This document shows positions 1-12,285 of a stretch of DNA of 64,000 nt, one piece after another. Source of the DNA: Mactromeris polynyma (Eukaryota; Mollusca; Bivalvia; Venerida; Mactridae); the NCBI GenBank assembly GCA_032209605.1, contig JASFXZ010000016.1, forward strand, positions 7,874,001 to 7,938,000, in the 5' to 3' direction. Positions within the stretch are counted from its first letter, which is position 1. Every line of letters begins with the position of its first letter. Under the pieces are notes generated by a model. That model made no database searches. It had not been told where the DNA came from and saw only the letters and a program-made list of their open reading frames with translations. A program made the translations under genes and the position numbers.

Positions 1-471
1 TGTTAATAGTTATTACTTTAATGATCATTGTATATGTATCTGATTATTTGATAATAGAGTTCTGCTTATATATGTGTATAGACTGTCTACACTGGTAACA
101 TAAAAGACACAGTTAGGCTTAAACAAATATTTTTGTTTCAGGTTTCCCGACCTACCCTATTTTTTTGCCCCGACCATAGAACATTTTTTCACGTGATAAC
201 ATTTTTCTCCTTTTGGTAAAATTTCTTCGTGGGAATTTTACTTTAGGTTCATATTTCTGCCAAGTTATTAGACGCTTTACGAGTATTCCAGCTTAAGAAC
301 GTTATATTTACCTTGATTAAACATTGTCCAAATTAAAAGGGAAAATGACTGGTCTTTTAACATATATTCATTTAAATCTATGTTTAATTTGTTTCGCTGA
401 TGAAATAACCAAGATTGGTCGTAAATTAAAATAGGTCAGCCTAAAAATTATTTTTATATCAAACAGCTTAC
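1..471. other. left edge: cyclin intron sequence
   Basis: No coding sequence seen. The stretch lies downstream of the last visible cyclin exon, so it is most likely intron. Bases about 126-262 match, in inverted orientation, a second copy at 53007-53147 (shared blocks around GCCCCGA, AGAACATTTTTTC and TTGGTAAAATTTC), so this is a dispersed repeat. Confidence 0.5.
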
Positions 472-3400
472 CTCTGGTGGAAATCTGTCATGGTACTTGG
501 CTGACAGCAGCAAACATGTGATTCCAACAAGCTGTAAGGTGTCCTGTCGGATCAGATGCTTAGACAAAAACTTGTCTAGTAGATTTACACACAAGTGTAG
601 GGCATGCTGAGACAAACTCTGGTGCACCTGGAGATATTTTATCAACCAATATAGTAAATGCAAATAAAACGGCACTGTTATAATATTGGTCTGTCCGTCT
701 ATCACTATGTCAAGTATTGGGCGCTTGAACATCGCTCAAGTAGGAATCGATTACCACTCATTTCAATAAATTACCAAATTCGCTGAGTCAGAATTTGACC
801 CACTGAGTGAGTGCTGTACCTTGGTCAGAACAATAAGTTCTTACAATATGTACCAACTGAATGTCGAACTCAAGCAGGACATGCCCAAAACAAAGCTAAC
901 AGACACCCCTACAAGAAATATCTTGAGATTTGTGTGCAACATAATAAAAATGCCGAGATGTTACGATTGCTGGTCTCTCCAGATCCAAAATGGATTTCGG
1001 TGCATTCATCGAAATTCAGTGGATTTCGGTAAGGTAACGTACCCTTTATCGAAGGGTTAACCAATCCGCGTCAATGTTACAAACATTGTTCGGTTCAAGA
1101 GAAATTGCCTTGGTGGTTAACGTAAGATTTCATTGGTTTATACAACACTGATATGCAAATAGAAAAAACATGTTTGTACGTTGCGCCGAAAAAAGATACA
1201 TACGTAGGGAATTTCAAGAATGGTGCTCAAGTATGTCTGACTGTGAAAGAATTACAATTACGTACAGTCCAATCGTATTTGTGTACCAAATTGAGAGCTG
1301 TCCATAGGTACAGAGAATCAAAAAACGTTTGTAGCAGACGTTTTACATTTACAGCAATACTATAAATAATTAAACGTACAAATAGAACCCGCCGGAGTGA
1401 TAGCATCAAGTTGGAGCAATAAAGTCATGTTTAGAGGAACACAGTAATCCTTACCTGAACTTGTATCAACCAATCAACCAACATTGTTCTCATATAGGGT
1501 GTCAGGTCTCCACCTTTGTGAGTCAAATAGTTCTTTGGTATGGTATAGCGTCGCTCGATCATCTGCGTAAATAAAATATTTTAGAAATGAAATCAATACA
1601 GAACTTTTGTTACACATGTATTTCTCAAAGACCAGGGCCCGTATTCACAAACGTTTGATGACTGAATCTCAGACTTAGACTTTAAAATTGCAAAAAAATA
1701 AATTTACAAGCATTTCGTTTTCATTATATGAAAACGGATATTTTTTCTCTACACTCTTGCCATGTTTTATCAAAATGTATAGTGTAACAATAACGTAGGA
1801 ACAAACTGAAAATTTACCATTTTAAAGTCTAAGTCTAAGTCTGAGATTCAGTCTTAAAACGTTTGTGAATACGGGCCCTGCAGCAGTAAGCAAAGCGTAG
1901 CAGCGTAGAGAACAAACTAATGACTGATGTTTTGTTGTTTGCTCTTATTTAGAAAAGATATCCGTACAGGTTTCCAAGTATCTCGAATACACATAATTCG
2001 AATCGATGATATTTGTTTACGCACAATATATAAAGGTAGATGATTTAACACCCGCCAACATGATTTCAAATAACTCATAATAAGCTTAATTGCATATGTT
2101 ACTACATATAGTGAGGACAATATCCATAATAATGTGGTCAGGTGTGCCGAATATCGATATTTCCTTTTCTTGCCTAAAAAATGATGTAAAATTAAATCAA
2201 CAATAGGCGACACAATGGTCACACAAATGTTGGACAAATGAACTTTAAAAAAATTGTAATGAACACGAACGCGACACAAAATTACTGCATATACATGTAC
2301 TAAACACAATTGTGGCATATGGTGAAAGCATGTACATAGGTAGGTTACTCACGACCATATTTACAAATGAAACATGGAACTCTTAGATAATTGATTTTTG
2401 ATATTTGAACTGGTGGGCTGCTTCTATCGAGGAATCTACGAAAGAGTCGGATCATTCTAGTAATACCAAGAATACAATGTTAACATAGCGACATACGTTG
2501 AGCTGAAAATGGATAGTTCAATCTTATATATTTCCACCGACAAATATACTATACACAACAGTACATGCCTTTTCTTTTTACAAACAAATAGCGCCGTGCT
2601 CAGCCAATGAAAACATGTTTTAGAAATTATTGACCAATAAACAACGAGTACACAATAACGATATTCTCAACTAGTTTTGAATCCACAATACTTGACAAGA
2701 CCAACCTGTAAGTAATCTACAATTTCCTGCGCGTATTCAGAGCACGCCAGAGGATCCTTTATTGCATCAATATCAACAACGCCATGTGGCTTTCTGGTCA
2801 TCATATGCCGGATCCGTACCATCGGTGAATCAACGTCCATGGGAGACAACTCTAGAAATATAGTCAACGTTTAGTGAAGACATGTACAGTAAAACCTCAC
2901 TTAAAGATCACCTCAATAATAAGACCACCTTAATAATAAGAACACCATTTTCAAGTCCATTTTCACTGTTTTGCTCTTTATTCAACCTCAATATTAAGAT
3001 CACCTCAATAAGAAGACCAGTTTTCAAGGGTTCCAATTGTGCATGGTCTTATTAATGAGGTTTTACTGTACATATCAAACATCAAAGTCATTTCATGTCG
3101 AACATTATTTTTACACAATATAAACCAGTTTCATGGACTTGCTACTAAGCAGCCATTGGCCATTATACCTGAACGAGTTTCGTGAAGTTGAAAAGAAATG
3201 ACACCAAGTGCCACATGCCTTTTTCACAGTTGCTTAGTCCTATAGTATTACATGTCTCCATCTCTACAAGCATATTTGGTAAGTTATATTTATCGTGAAC
3301 GATATTAATCATACGTAATGAACATAGTCTTCGATTTCTTAAAATCTCTACTTTTGTTTTGATGTCTAAAATCAGCTAATGATTAGAAACACGTCAATAT

Positions 3401-5651
3401 TAAACAAACGGAAAATCGTTTTGTATGGAATTGCAATTAAGGCGGTGTGATACTACCGTATAACCATCTGATACGAGGGGAAATGTAAGGCCGCTTTAAA
3501 GCCTTATACGTATAACTGTATTATGCAGGAGAACACACATACCATGATCATCTGGCACAACATGGTGGGGTACTGGCACAGAAAATTGTTTCTTCTCGGC
3601 AACACCTCCTGGCTTTCTTCCTGCTGATGAATGGAAAATGAATATTTCAGTTTATTCTCGGTAATTTTCCATAGAAAAGCCAACTGGTCGATAAGCGCGT
3701 AAGTTTTTCAAACTCTTCACCGGCTCTCTCAAATAATTCGTGGCAAATTATCTTGAAACACAAAATTTGGGATACATAGTATTATTATCATAAATAACTA
3801 CACAAACAACGCTATGTCTGGTACATGATTACGAAACGTTTTCTATGATTTGCAAAAAATCTAGATATGTGAAGTCCCTTAATATTGATTCCCAATCTGG
3901 TTTTTTCGCGCCTAGACTTTACAACATACATGTATATACTTAAATCACATTTCCACTAATCTAATAATGATACACAAAACATTGTAATACCCGTAAATTC
4001 TCCGTACGTGATACGGTTTTCCAACACTGTTAAAAATAAGGCATTTGAGAAAGGAAAATCTAAGTTTTTTGCTGACTCGTATTCCTAATATTTAAAAGAT
4101 CTCCGTCATACGTTCCAGAAAGACTACGCACATTAACTTCGGCTACCATTTTGGAGTTACTCCCCCCACGTTACTTCCCATGTCTACTTTGAAAACAAAA
4201 GCCGAGGTGATCCGATTGGAAAAAAATGTTCGATTAGTTTGCTGGTAATGCCGTCATCACTCTACACTCTCAATAATATATTTGCCGTAAAATGTATAAC
4301 CAATCACTTACCAGCTGGTTTGAAGAAGACTTTGCTGTTAGCTCTGACTAAAGGCACTTTCTTCAGTTCCTTCACCTTTCCATTGACAGATTGACAACGT
4401 ACTTTGTTGCCGTAACCACCTGCATTATGATTATGTGCTTGGATATTAGAACCGTCAGACAGACCGACTGGTTTCTGTAAATAAAAAAAAAAAAAAAGGC
4501 AAATGAGCTTCAATTGAGTTAAATGCGTCCAATCTAAGTAGTCACATCGACAGCTGTCCTGTCAGTACGGCGCACGACTCACAATCTGATGATCGGTAAT
4601 TTGAAAACTAATAGAGACAGGTATTTGCTGTGATAATTTGGCTACATAGTCATGTTGGAAAGTTATTAGTTGTTTTGCAACATAACAGAAGCCAGTATTG
4701 GATTCAAAGGTTGTATCTATGAGCGCTGTGGGATTTACAACCTCTTCTGTAAGTGACGTTATTTGAAGAAAACGCAACATGTGATGTCACTATTTGCAAG
4801 CAGGAAACGATATGTACTCCCTATGGTCACGTCGGTTTCATACTGCCATACGCGGCAAATATTGCTTACTGTCAGTACATGGTGACGTCACCTGTGACGT
4901 TTTCTGGAAATGACGTCACTTGAAGAAGTGATTGGAAATCGTACAGCGGTGCTCATATATGCCATATAAATTTGTATAAACCGCTTCATTGGAGATATAA
5001 AAGTTGGTCTATTTACTGCGATTGGTCGCATACAACACCAATCATGATGTTTTGTCGTAAACAAAATTTCCAGTTTCGCTGAACACGGCAATAGATTGGG
5101 TGTAAAAGATAAGTGAAATAATTGATGAGTCCATATCACTATACCAAAATGCCGAAAATAATAATGATCGTTGTACTGTTATACGAATACTCATCATAAC
5201 TTAACATAAATTTTGCGACCGACTATTAAACAATATGGGAAGACAATGTATCTCTTAATTCCTCTTAACTGTGTAGGCCTACTAGATTTGTCCATTATGA
5301 TGTCATTTATTCATGAATGTTGTTTATATGTATGTACGATGTTTACTGTGTGTCTGTATGTTTATGTGTCCTTTTTGAACATTTTTTATGTTACATGTGT
5401 ACATGCTTTATACTTTAATGCATTTTTGTTTTATGTGCTCTCCTACATTGGAGGTTATAAAAGCATATAACTAATCACTTCGAAAGTTTTACCTGTTTAG
5501 TACCATCGTATGCTTTGAATTTGAAGTCAGCAAAGCTTTTTGTATTCACCAGATCACTGACTTTTCTTACTGCTTTGTCACCTTTATGTTGGTTTACATC
5601 CTGGTTCCTCGTGTTCAGACTGGGATGTAGTACCGCAGCTATAGCTGTCAT
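472..5651 (-). CDS. divergent mitotic (B-type) cyclin, 5' part of gene
   Basis: Coding exons in transcript order: 5651-5493, 4474-4312, 3623-3543 (or from 3620; two CAG acceptors in tandem), 2851-2706, 1562-1455, 627-472. All have AG/GT borders and joining phases agree. The gene runs off the left edge, so the second cyclin fold is missing. The product starts MTAIAAVLHPSL in exon 2, after a 5'UTR. The N-terminus is basic and low in complexity. Then come KDPLACSEYAQEIVDYL, MRTMLVDWLIQVQ and LQLVGITCLLLSAKYHDRFPPE, which match in order the B-type cyclin N-box (SEY..I..YL; MR.IL.DWL.QVQ; LQLVG.T...A.KY....PPE). B-type cyclins bind CDK1 and drive mitotic entry. Odd points: YHD replaces the usual YEE near the end of the box, and no standard RxxL....N destruction box or KEN motif is visible in the N-terminus. 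B-type over A-type is my reading of SEY plus QVQ; the family is firm, the subtype less so. Confidence 0.85.
945..1187. repeat. dispersed repeat, copy 1
   Basis: About 240 bp repeated in the same orientation at 49586-49822, sharing ATGCCGAGATGTTACGATTG, GGTAAGGTAACGTACCCTTT and CCAATCCGCGTCAATGTTAC with scattered mismatches. No coding content recognised. It lies in a cyclin intron. Confidence 0.75.
1633..1880. repeat. palindromic MITE (GGGCCCGTATTCACAAACG ends)
   Basis: CAGGGCCCGTATTCACAAAC opens the element and its reverse complement closes it at 1880. A second arm (CTGAATCTCAGACTTAGACT against AGTCTGAGATTCAG) follows inside. 248 bp, no ORF; a non-autonomous DNA element in a cyclin intron. 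Confidence 0.8.
2885..3070. mobile_element. mariner-like MITE (TA/CAGTAAAACCTC)
   Basis: TA-CAGTAAAACCTCACTTAA at the left and TTAATGAGGTTTTACTG-TA at the right: terminal inverted repeats with a TA duplication, the pattern of Tc1/mariner non-autonomous copies. Inner sequence is a degenerate palindrome of AATAATAAGACCACC-type words. Best-preserved member of the family in this window. Confidence 0.85.
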
Positions 5652-5754
5652 TGTGTCGCCTGAAATATGAATAGCTGTTCAATAGATAAGTTATGGTCAT
5701 ATATATGTCGTAGATTGATTCAATACAATTGACTAAGATTTATTTAACTTTTAC

Positions 5755-5920
5755 CATGTCGTCATTCATTCATATTTTACCAAAGAGTCCTTTATTCAAA
5801 TTTCAACAAAAAAGTCTTAATATAATTTTACCAAAAAGTGCTTTACTTATATTTTACCAAAATGTCCTTTATTCAAATTTTACCAAAAAATTATTTATTT
5901 ATATTTTATCAAAAATTCCC
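5755..5920. repeat. degenerate ~30-bp tandem repeat
   Basis: About five imperfect units built on TTTACCAAAAAGTCCTTTA-TTCAAATT lie in cyclin intron 1. Short plus-strand ORFs here are repeat by-products. Confidence 0.7.
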
Positions 5921-6730
5921 TTATGTTAATATGTTAATGGCAAACTCCATTCATGGCGCCTTATTGCTAAAAGTAAATTTGTGCCGCTACAAACGCGTCG
6001 TTACTTCCTGTATAAGGGTTGTGATTTTGTCAAACTTGGTCAACCTACGGACACATACAGCAATCCTCTTCCGATAAAATTCCTTAACATTAAAGACACT
6101 GTTTTCACAAAATTTATGTCTTGATCAAATCATCGATACTACGGCATTCTGGCTCACCTTTAATCCGAATACATAAGTTCATGTTTTGATTGTTTCAGAA
6201 CGTGATAATTATACATCATTGTGACATTTGGAGAATTAAAGGCTAAACCAGCGCAGAAAAATAGATTATATGATACTAGTCGGCAACCTGGCATCATAAA
6301 GAAAATAGCGGTAGTTAGATACTGCTCTTTATCAAACAATGTAATGTTCAAACGTAGCTACAATGTTTAGTAATCGGTAATAACTGCCATGTATAAGGAA
6401 AAATGTATATCACCTTTCTAGTTGTCTTGTTCGTTGTGTCAAAATTTAAAATCCTTCCTTCCTGACAGAGCATGTAAGAATGACAATTCATGATCGCGAT
6501 GCACGGGATATTATGGTGTTCACGACTGAGTGAACTCTTTTTCAACACAATGTAATGGTAAATACACGGTAGAGCACACAGCCGTCCAAGGTACTGCTTA
6601 CTCGTGCTGTAGTTGATACGACGAATACATTCATGTACTAGATTTTGGGATATGCGCGATCTGTTGTAAGCCGTACTCAATTATGTATAATTCTAATTGC
6701 ATTGAGACAAGTTGATCGTTCACTACTTAC

Positions 6731-6900
6731 TTTTGTACTTTTATTGAAATCGTCTTTGTTCTCCGCCCTGACCATTCGCTCGGATAGACATACGTGATCA
6801 CAGTCACGTGATCGCCAATGGCTATTTAATAATCAATGCAATGCGTGTTTTGATGACATTGAATGAATGAACGAACATCACATTATGTTCAGAAAAGAGC
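6731..6900 (-). promoter_or_regulatory. cyclin 5'UTR exon and promoter region
   Basis: Read on the minus strand, AAAAGTACAAAA is followed by a consensus donor GTAAGTAGTG at 6730, and the coding exon 2 acceptor is at 5660. A non-coding first exon is therefore likely at 6731 to about 6790. Upstream on the same strand are a GC-rich GGGCGGAG, a CACGTG E-box in GATCACGTGACTG, a second GATCACG, and ATTGG (inverted CCAAT) in AGCCATTGGCG. CCAAT boxes are typical of mitotic cyclin promoters. Start site not proven. Confidence 0.45.
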
Positions 6901-7055
6901 AGAACAAGTCTGCAAGCGTAATCCCCGTTTCGTCAGATTGATTTCTTCCGCCAGTTGCCCAAAATAAAATTTCGAAGGGATCGACATTCGAACTCCACGT
7001 TGATATATAGTTCAATAGAATCATGAATGAAGACTTTCCTTAACCGAATCCAGTC

Positions 7056-7121
7056 AGCTGGCATCGAACCACTTGTCTCCAACCCCCTTATCATTGCGTA
7101 TCCGAGCCTCACCAGAGCTAG
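7056..7121 (-). repeat. tRNA-like SINE head
   Basis: The minus strand has an A-box-like CTCTGGTGAGGCTCG and a B-box GGTTCGATGCC at tRNA spacing, but no clean cloverleaf. Likely the tRNA-derived head of a SINE and not a tRNA gene. Confidence 0.45.
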
Positions 7122-8480
7122 AAGTATAGCATAAGAGTTAGTCGACATACTAGCACGAGTATGATCAATGGTTCTAATCGTTTGTCGGACAAGACTGAAG
7201 TGATAGCTATTGGGAACATATCGCTTAAATGCCATGGAGACTTCTCAGCCACGGCGTTTTCATTACCGAACACAGAATCGTTTTGTATAAAATAGATAAG
7301 AACGTAGTGTGGTTATTCCATATTGCTCTTAACAACATTTTGGAATCGTTTGTTGGCACACACGACGTTCGCCGTTAAACATAAATGTTTCGATGTTTCC
7401 GGTATATTAAAACTATTACGTTCCCATGTCCAAGGCGAGTTATTCACACAACACATCGTCACGTATATGATACTCGTATTTCATAACAGTCCTAACGGCG
7501 GCTTTTACCCGGGGTTGCCGAAATTCAATCAGGCATGTTACCGGGTAACGCCATGGTAAACTATATATTCATTGACATGTGTCAATAAAGGCAAGGGCCG
7601 CCTAAGCCAACCTATAACCTTTCAGGAATAAAGTCTGTAACCTATAAAATGAGCGCCATCAATTAAGACCGCAAATAGCCAAATAAAATAATAGCTTTAC
7701 AATACGATACAATTTAGTAATAAGAACTTCATATTAGGCTCTCTCTGATATGAGAATGATAATATTTAAGTCTTAGCTTATATGTTCTGGCCATGAAAAC
7801 CTCTTAGTATTACTGGTAAAAATCTGCAATGACTTTGAAAAATGTTTTGTTTTAGCTTGTGTGTGTTTATTTTATAATACATTTGAAGAATTTGCAGTTG
7901 AACATGAGTTCAAGTAAGAACAAATTTGCAGTTATATGATAGGTTATTGCAGCAATATATTGAGGTACATGTTGCGAGTGTATTGCACTATGTTATGGTA
8001 CGCTTCATGTCGTGACATCCCGGTTAGCTCAGTCGGTTGAGCATTCAAATGCCAGCCTTGATGTGGTAGGTGTCAACTCTATGGCATGTGTACATGACAA
8101 ATTAAACGAAAATCAGACTTGTCCAAAACCTCTGATTGTTATAAGGAAGTTGTCAGAAAAACAGGTTTAGTTTTGTGGATAACATATGGAAACACTGGTG
8201 ATGTCAACTGACTACCGTACATGACAGTGTACAACTGTAATGCACCAGTCAATTGTAACCACGCCCCCCCCCCCCAGGTCCGAGGAATAGCGGGGACTTT
8301 GACTTTCGGTCCAGCCAATCCCAGGTAAATCATATAAAATGTATATTGTCAAACAACTTTTGGATCTTTCAAGTGAACATTTCTGTGTAAATATGCATTT
8401 TTTTATATTTTCTTGACAAATAATAAATGGTTGCCATGGTAACAAAAATGAGATTTTTTAAAATAAAACTTATCAAAACT
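7122..8480. other. intergenic, no gene recognised
   Basis: Holds a weak tRNA-like piece near 8017-8085 (plus strand, GGTTAGCTCAGTCGGTTGAGC with a good A-box but no matching T arm) and a truncated MITE at 8240-8325. Short ORFs here show no motif. Confidence 0.5.
8240..8325. repeat. truncated copy of the ATGCACCAGTCAATTGTAAC MITE
   Basis: Matches the left ~85 bp of the complete element at 20921-21240 (ATGCACCAGTCAATTGTAAC, a poly-C run, AGCGGGGACTTTGACTTTCG, CCAGCCAATCCCAGGTAAA), then stops. The poly-C run is 13 long here and 6 in the other copy. Confidence 0.8.
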
Positions 8481-9333
8481 TGTGCAGAGGGTTTGTATCA
8501 TTCATTGATTCCATTCATATCGAAATCTGGCTTGGGGCCAAAAACACACCTTACAGTGCCTGGTCCATTGCACGTTCATTATGGGTTGAATACCTTGAAA
8601 CTATTTTTACAACTTGATGGGTTTTTCCTGATCTATTTTGTCTATGAACACTTAAATAGAAATCTGCCTCTAACTTTAGCGCCATTACTTTCCGCCAGTT
8701 AGCGTATAGTATAGAAGCGTGCGACTAGAGCTGATTTTAATGAGATTGAGCATCCGGTAGTTTCGATTTTCAGACGAATTACATTCCTTTATAACAGCAG
8801 GACCTGAGTAGGTCAATACAATTTATAGACAAGTTTTATTGAATTATATTGAAACTTTGGAACAAAACTGTTGTTATTGTTGCTTAGGTGCACTAAAACG
8901 TCAATATATTCACTTTTTTTAATTTAAAATTTCAGGTAGGATGTTCTCAGATTTTACAATAATTTTCGTTTGTACGACAATACATGTATAAAGGAATTTA
9001 TAATAGCGTGTTTTTTTTAATTTTCGTAACCCAAGCAAAGTTTTGCTAACAAAATTAAATATATATTTAATAAATGTATACAATTGACTCGCTAATTTTG
9101 AACATAGTTATTATGTAATTCACTAATTAAAAACACTTGCAATACGATTAATAAACGGTGTATACTAGTAGTTTCCATTCGTAACCATATTTCAGTATTT
9201 CGCAACCCAAACTTCACAAGCGATTGAACAAAACTTCTGCCCAAAAGTTTCTGTCAAAATTGATAAACAACAGAAAGTAGAATGACCAATAAGATTATGT
9301 GAGTGAGTGTATAATTATTCTATTATTCTACAG

Positions 9334-10149
9334 ACATGTCTCCCATAGGAAAGGACGGTTTTTCTGCCTGTCCAGAACTCTGTGATCCTGTGAACGGATA
9401 CCCCTATTCCTGTGAAAGACAATGTCGAGGTATTTATTCGCTTTTAACGTTTAATAATAGGACTGATATTTCAACATCATTGATGTAATGATATACAGTT
9501 AAACCTCGCTTAATGACCATCCCAATAATAGGACCACCTCATTATTAAGAACACAATGTTCAAGTCCATTTTCACACTATGCAAATACGGTTTTATTACT
9601 GAAGTTTAAAAGTGTGTGCATCAATTAGCCGCAAATAAAGTGCGAGAGATGTTAACGATGTGTGGACGTCTGCTTTAACTCTTGTGTTGAACTGAAATTC
9701 TGCTAATGCTGGTCACGTTGTTAGTTTGAAATGTGAACATGTACTTTTTCCGTAACCGGTATGATATGTTTCCATGGAAACGACGTGCAATGATCACTCA
9801 CTAAGCAGTAATTATTATTTTTGCATTATTCATAGCAATATGTTATAGACAACGAATTTGTAGCTTGTTGAGAAGATGGGGATGTTGGTTAATGTCAAAA
9901 AGTGAATATTGTCGGGTGAATAACAACGCAGGTGAATTACATAGAAAAGATGAACAGCATGAGTATTCCACACAAGAAACAAACAGTTCCACGGACAGTG
10001 AACATTTCGCAGATTCTAAATCTGAAGGAAGCGATAAGGAACTGTTGCGAGATCCCTCTAATGATAGAGCTGAAAGTGTTGGCATAAGTTCTGATAGTAT
10101 GAGAGAGCCGGATATCACTGTAATTACTACGATATACAGAGATGTTTAG
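9334..10149 (+). pseudogene. broken copy of small single-pass membrane protein, last exons
   Basis: The Cys-rich exon is intact at 9334-9429 (AG acceptor, GT donor; ..SACPELCDPVNG.., ..SCERQC). The last exon survives only from the middle of the membrane span: at about 9810-9817 intron sequence (..AGCAGTAATTATT) runs directly into ..TTTTTGCATTATTC, removing the acceptor, the Thr/Ser stalk and the first part of the span present in the right copy at 13441-13528. The 94-codon tail frame 9865-10149 is still open, with two amino-acid changes from the other copy (E for G after DEQH, E for D in SKS.GS). Without an acceptor it cannot splice like its sister, so I call it a pseudogene; use of an upstream cryptic acceptor is not excluded. 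Confidence 0.7.
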
Positions 10150-10586
10150 ATAACTTGACACCTTCTTTAGTACTACGAAAGATCCGTGCCTGATACACAT
10201 TAATGCTCACAAAATTTGAAACAAACTTATGTCAGTAAACTAGTTTTTGCTTCTATTGTATGTTGTGTAAAATACTTCTTTAGGAAATAGACACGTTATC
10301 TAAGAGTGAGTGGTTGTTATCGTGTTTATTTTGTTTTCTTTTGTTTATACAATCACTGGTAATATTCATCTTTATTTTTGAATTTTTATTAGATATGTGT
10401 ACGTTGTATTAGAATTATAAGAACAACAATATTACTATGTAATTAACGTTATTCAGTAATATATATATGTTATTTCTCCACATCACACGAGGATGTATTT
10501 GTGTTTATATTTGTTATTGGCGATGAGCTGTAATTGTTAAGTTAATAATAAACTTCATGTTCTGTTCTGTTTTATAAATTTGAAAT

Positions 10587-10592
10587 AATAAA
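10587..10592 (+). terminator. poly-A signal, left copy
   Basis: AATAAA about 440 bp after the stop codon, followed by a T/G-rich stretch (TCGTTTGTTTTC). The same signal occurs at 14300-14305 in the right copy. Confidence 0.5.
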
Positions 10593-12285
10593 GAAATATC
10601 GTTTGTTTTCTTACTGTGTCGTGTTGCTATGTAACATCTAATACTACACTGCAAAATAAGCATATATATGCTGTATTAAATTTGTGTAACTCAGATTTGT
10701 ATGAATTAGATACATAAATGTCACGTAAATATCCGTTAAGGTCTGCAAGTGAAGACTTTCATTCATTTCCACATTACCCTTATAAAAGAAAACATTTTAC
10801 GCGGAGAACGTCGGGTATTGCAAACAAAGAGACCAGCCAGAAAATAGTTTACCATTTCATATACTGTAGTATCATTTGAATTCGCGCAGGTCTAATTTTC
10901 GCAGTAAATTATATGGTGGCATATTTCTGCCTCCAGTTAACTACTTTATTAACTAGATAATTATAATATAATATAACTATAAATACATGTAGTAAGATTA
11001 AAGCATTTCTTTGAACACATTAGTTATTACCTGAAACAAGGTATCCCTGTTAATTTCTATAATAATCAATACGGGATCCTGTGGTATTGTCAGTCTCTAT
11101 GTGACGTGATCGTTCTGGTGTCCGCATACACAGAAATGGCACCAAGATCAATTTGGAATCAAACATCTTGTTGTAGTTTCTGAAATGGTAGATGGATACA
11201 TTCTTGTAACATCAGCATAGAGACACTATTCATACGCTGAAAGGCACACGAAGCATGCTGACACAAGATGAGTCAAGGCCCCTCAATCAGGAAAGAGACC
11301 CATACCTCCAGTACCACATTGCATCAGTTGACTGCGCGCCGTTAAGCATAGCTGTACAGACAACTACTCTGATACAATATGGGGGTTGCGCATACCTAGG
11401 ATACAAAAGATGAGCCCAATTAATTGACTGTGCAGAGGGTTTGTATCATTCATTGATTCCATTCATATCGAAATCTGGCTTGGAGCCAAAAACACACCTT
11501 ACAGTACCTGGCCCATTGCACGTTCATTATGGGTTGAATACCTTGAAACTATTTTTACAACTTGATGGGTTTTTCCTGGGCTATTTTTGTCTATGAACAC
11601 TTAAATAGAAATCAGCCTCTAACTCTAGCGCCATTACTTTCCGCCAGTTAGCGTATAGTATAGAAGCGTGCGACTAGAGCTGATTTTAATGAGATTGAGC
11701 ATCCGGTAGTTTCGATTTTCAGACGAATTACATTCCTTTATAACAGCAGGACCTGAGGTAGGTCAATACAATTTATAGACAAGTTTTATTGAATTATATT
11801 GAAACTTTGGAACAAAACTGTTGTTAGTGTTGCTTTAGGTGCACTAAAACGTCAATATATTCACTTTTTTTTAATTTAAAATTTCAGGTAGGATGTTCTC
11901 AGATTTTACAATAATTTTCGTTTGTATGACAATACATGTATAAAGGAATTTATAATAGCGTGTTTTTTTTAATTTTCGTAACCCAAGCAAAGTTTTGCTA
12001 ACAAAATTAAATATATATTTAATAGATGTATACAATTGACTCGCTAATTTTGAACATAGTTATTATGTAATTCACTAAATAAAAACACTTGCAATACGAT
12101 TGATTAACGGTGTATACTAGTAGTTTTCATTCGTAACCATATTTCAGTATTTCGCAACCCAAACTTCACAAGCGATTGAACAAAAAATCTGCCCAAAAGT
12201 TTCTGTCAAAATTGATAAACAACAGAAAGTAGAATGACCAATAAGATTATGTGAGTGAGTGTATAATTATTCTATTATTCTACAG

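Larger units (their letters stand above)
8481..11110 (+). repeat. tandem duplication, left copy
   Basis: From TGTGCAGAGGGTTTGTATCA (8481) to TTGTCAGTCTCTATG (about 11105) this block repeats in direct orientation at 11430-15470 with only scattered mismatches. Relative to the right copy it lacks about 770 bp (between 9809 and 9817), about 300 bp at 10704 and about 400 bp at 10960, and has a small private stretch near 10858-10905. It carries the broken membrane-protein exons. Confidence 0.9.

Noticed and set aside
6348..7235. Minus-strand ORFs of 100-110 codons upstream of the cyclin
   Set aside because: No recognisable domain or splice continuity; one overlaps a tRNA-like SINE head and the other lies in the first intron.
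8427..8702. 91-codon ORF at the start of the duplication
   Set aside because: It spans the duplication border and is not preserved in the right copy, where frame-changing differences occur; no motif.
9843..10200. Minus-strand ORFs opposite the membrane-protein tail
   Set aside because: Shadows of the plus-strand exon, which has matching splice sites, a membrane span and a poly-A signal.
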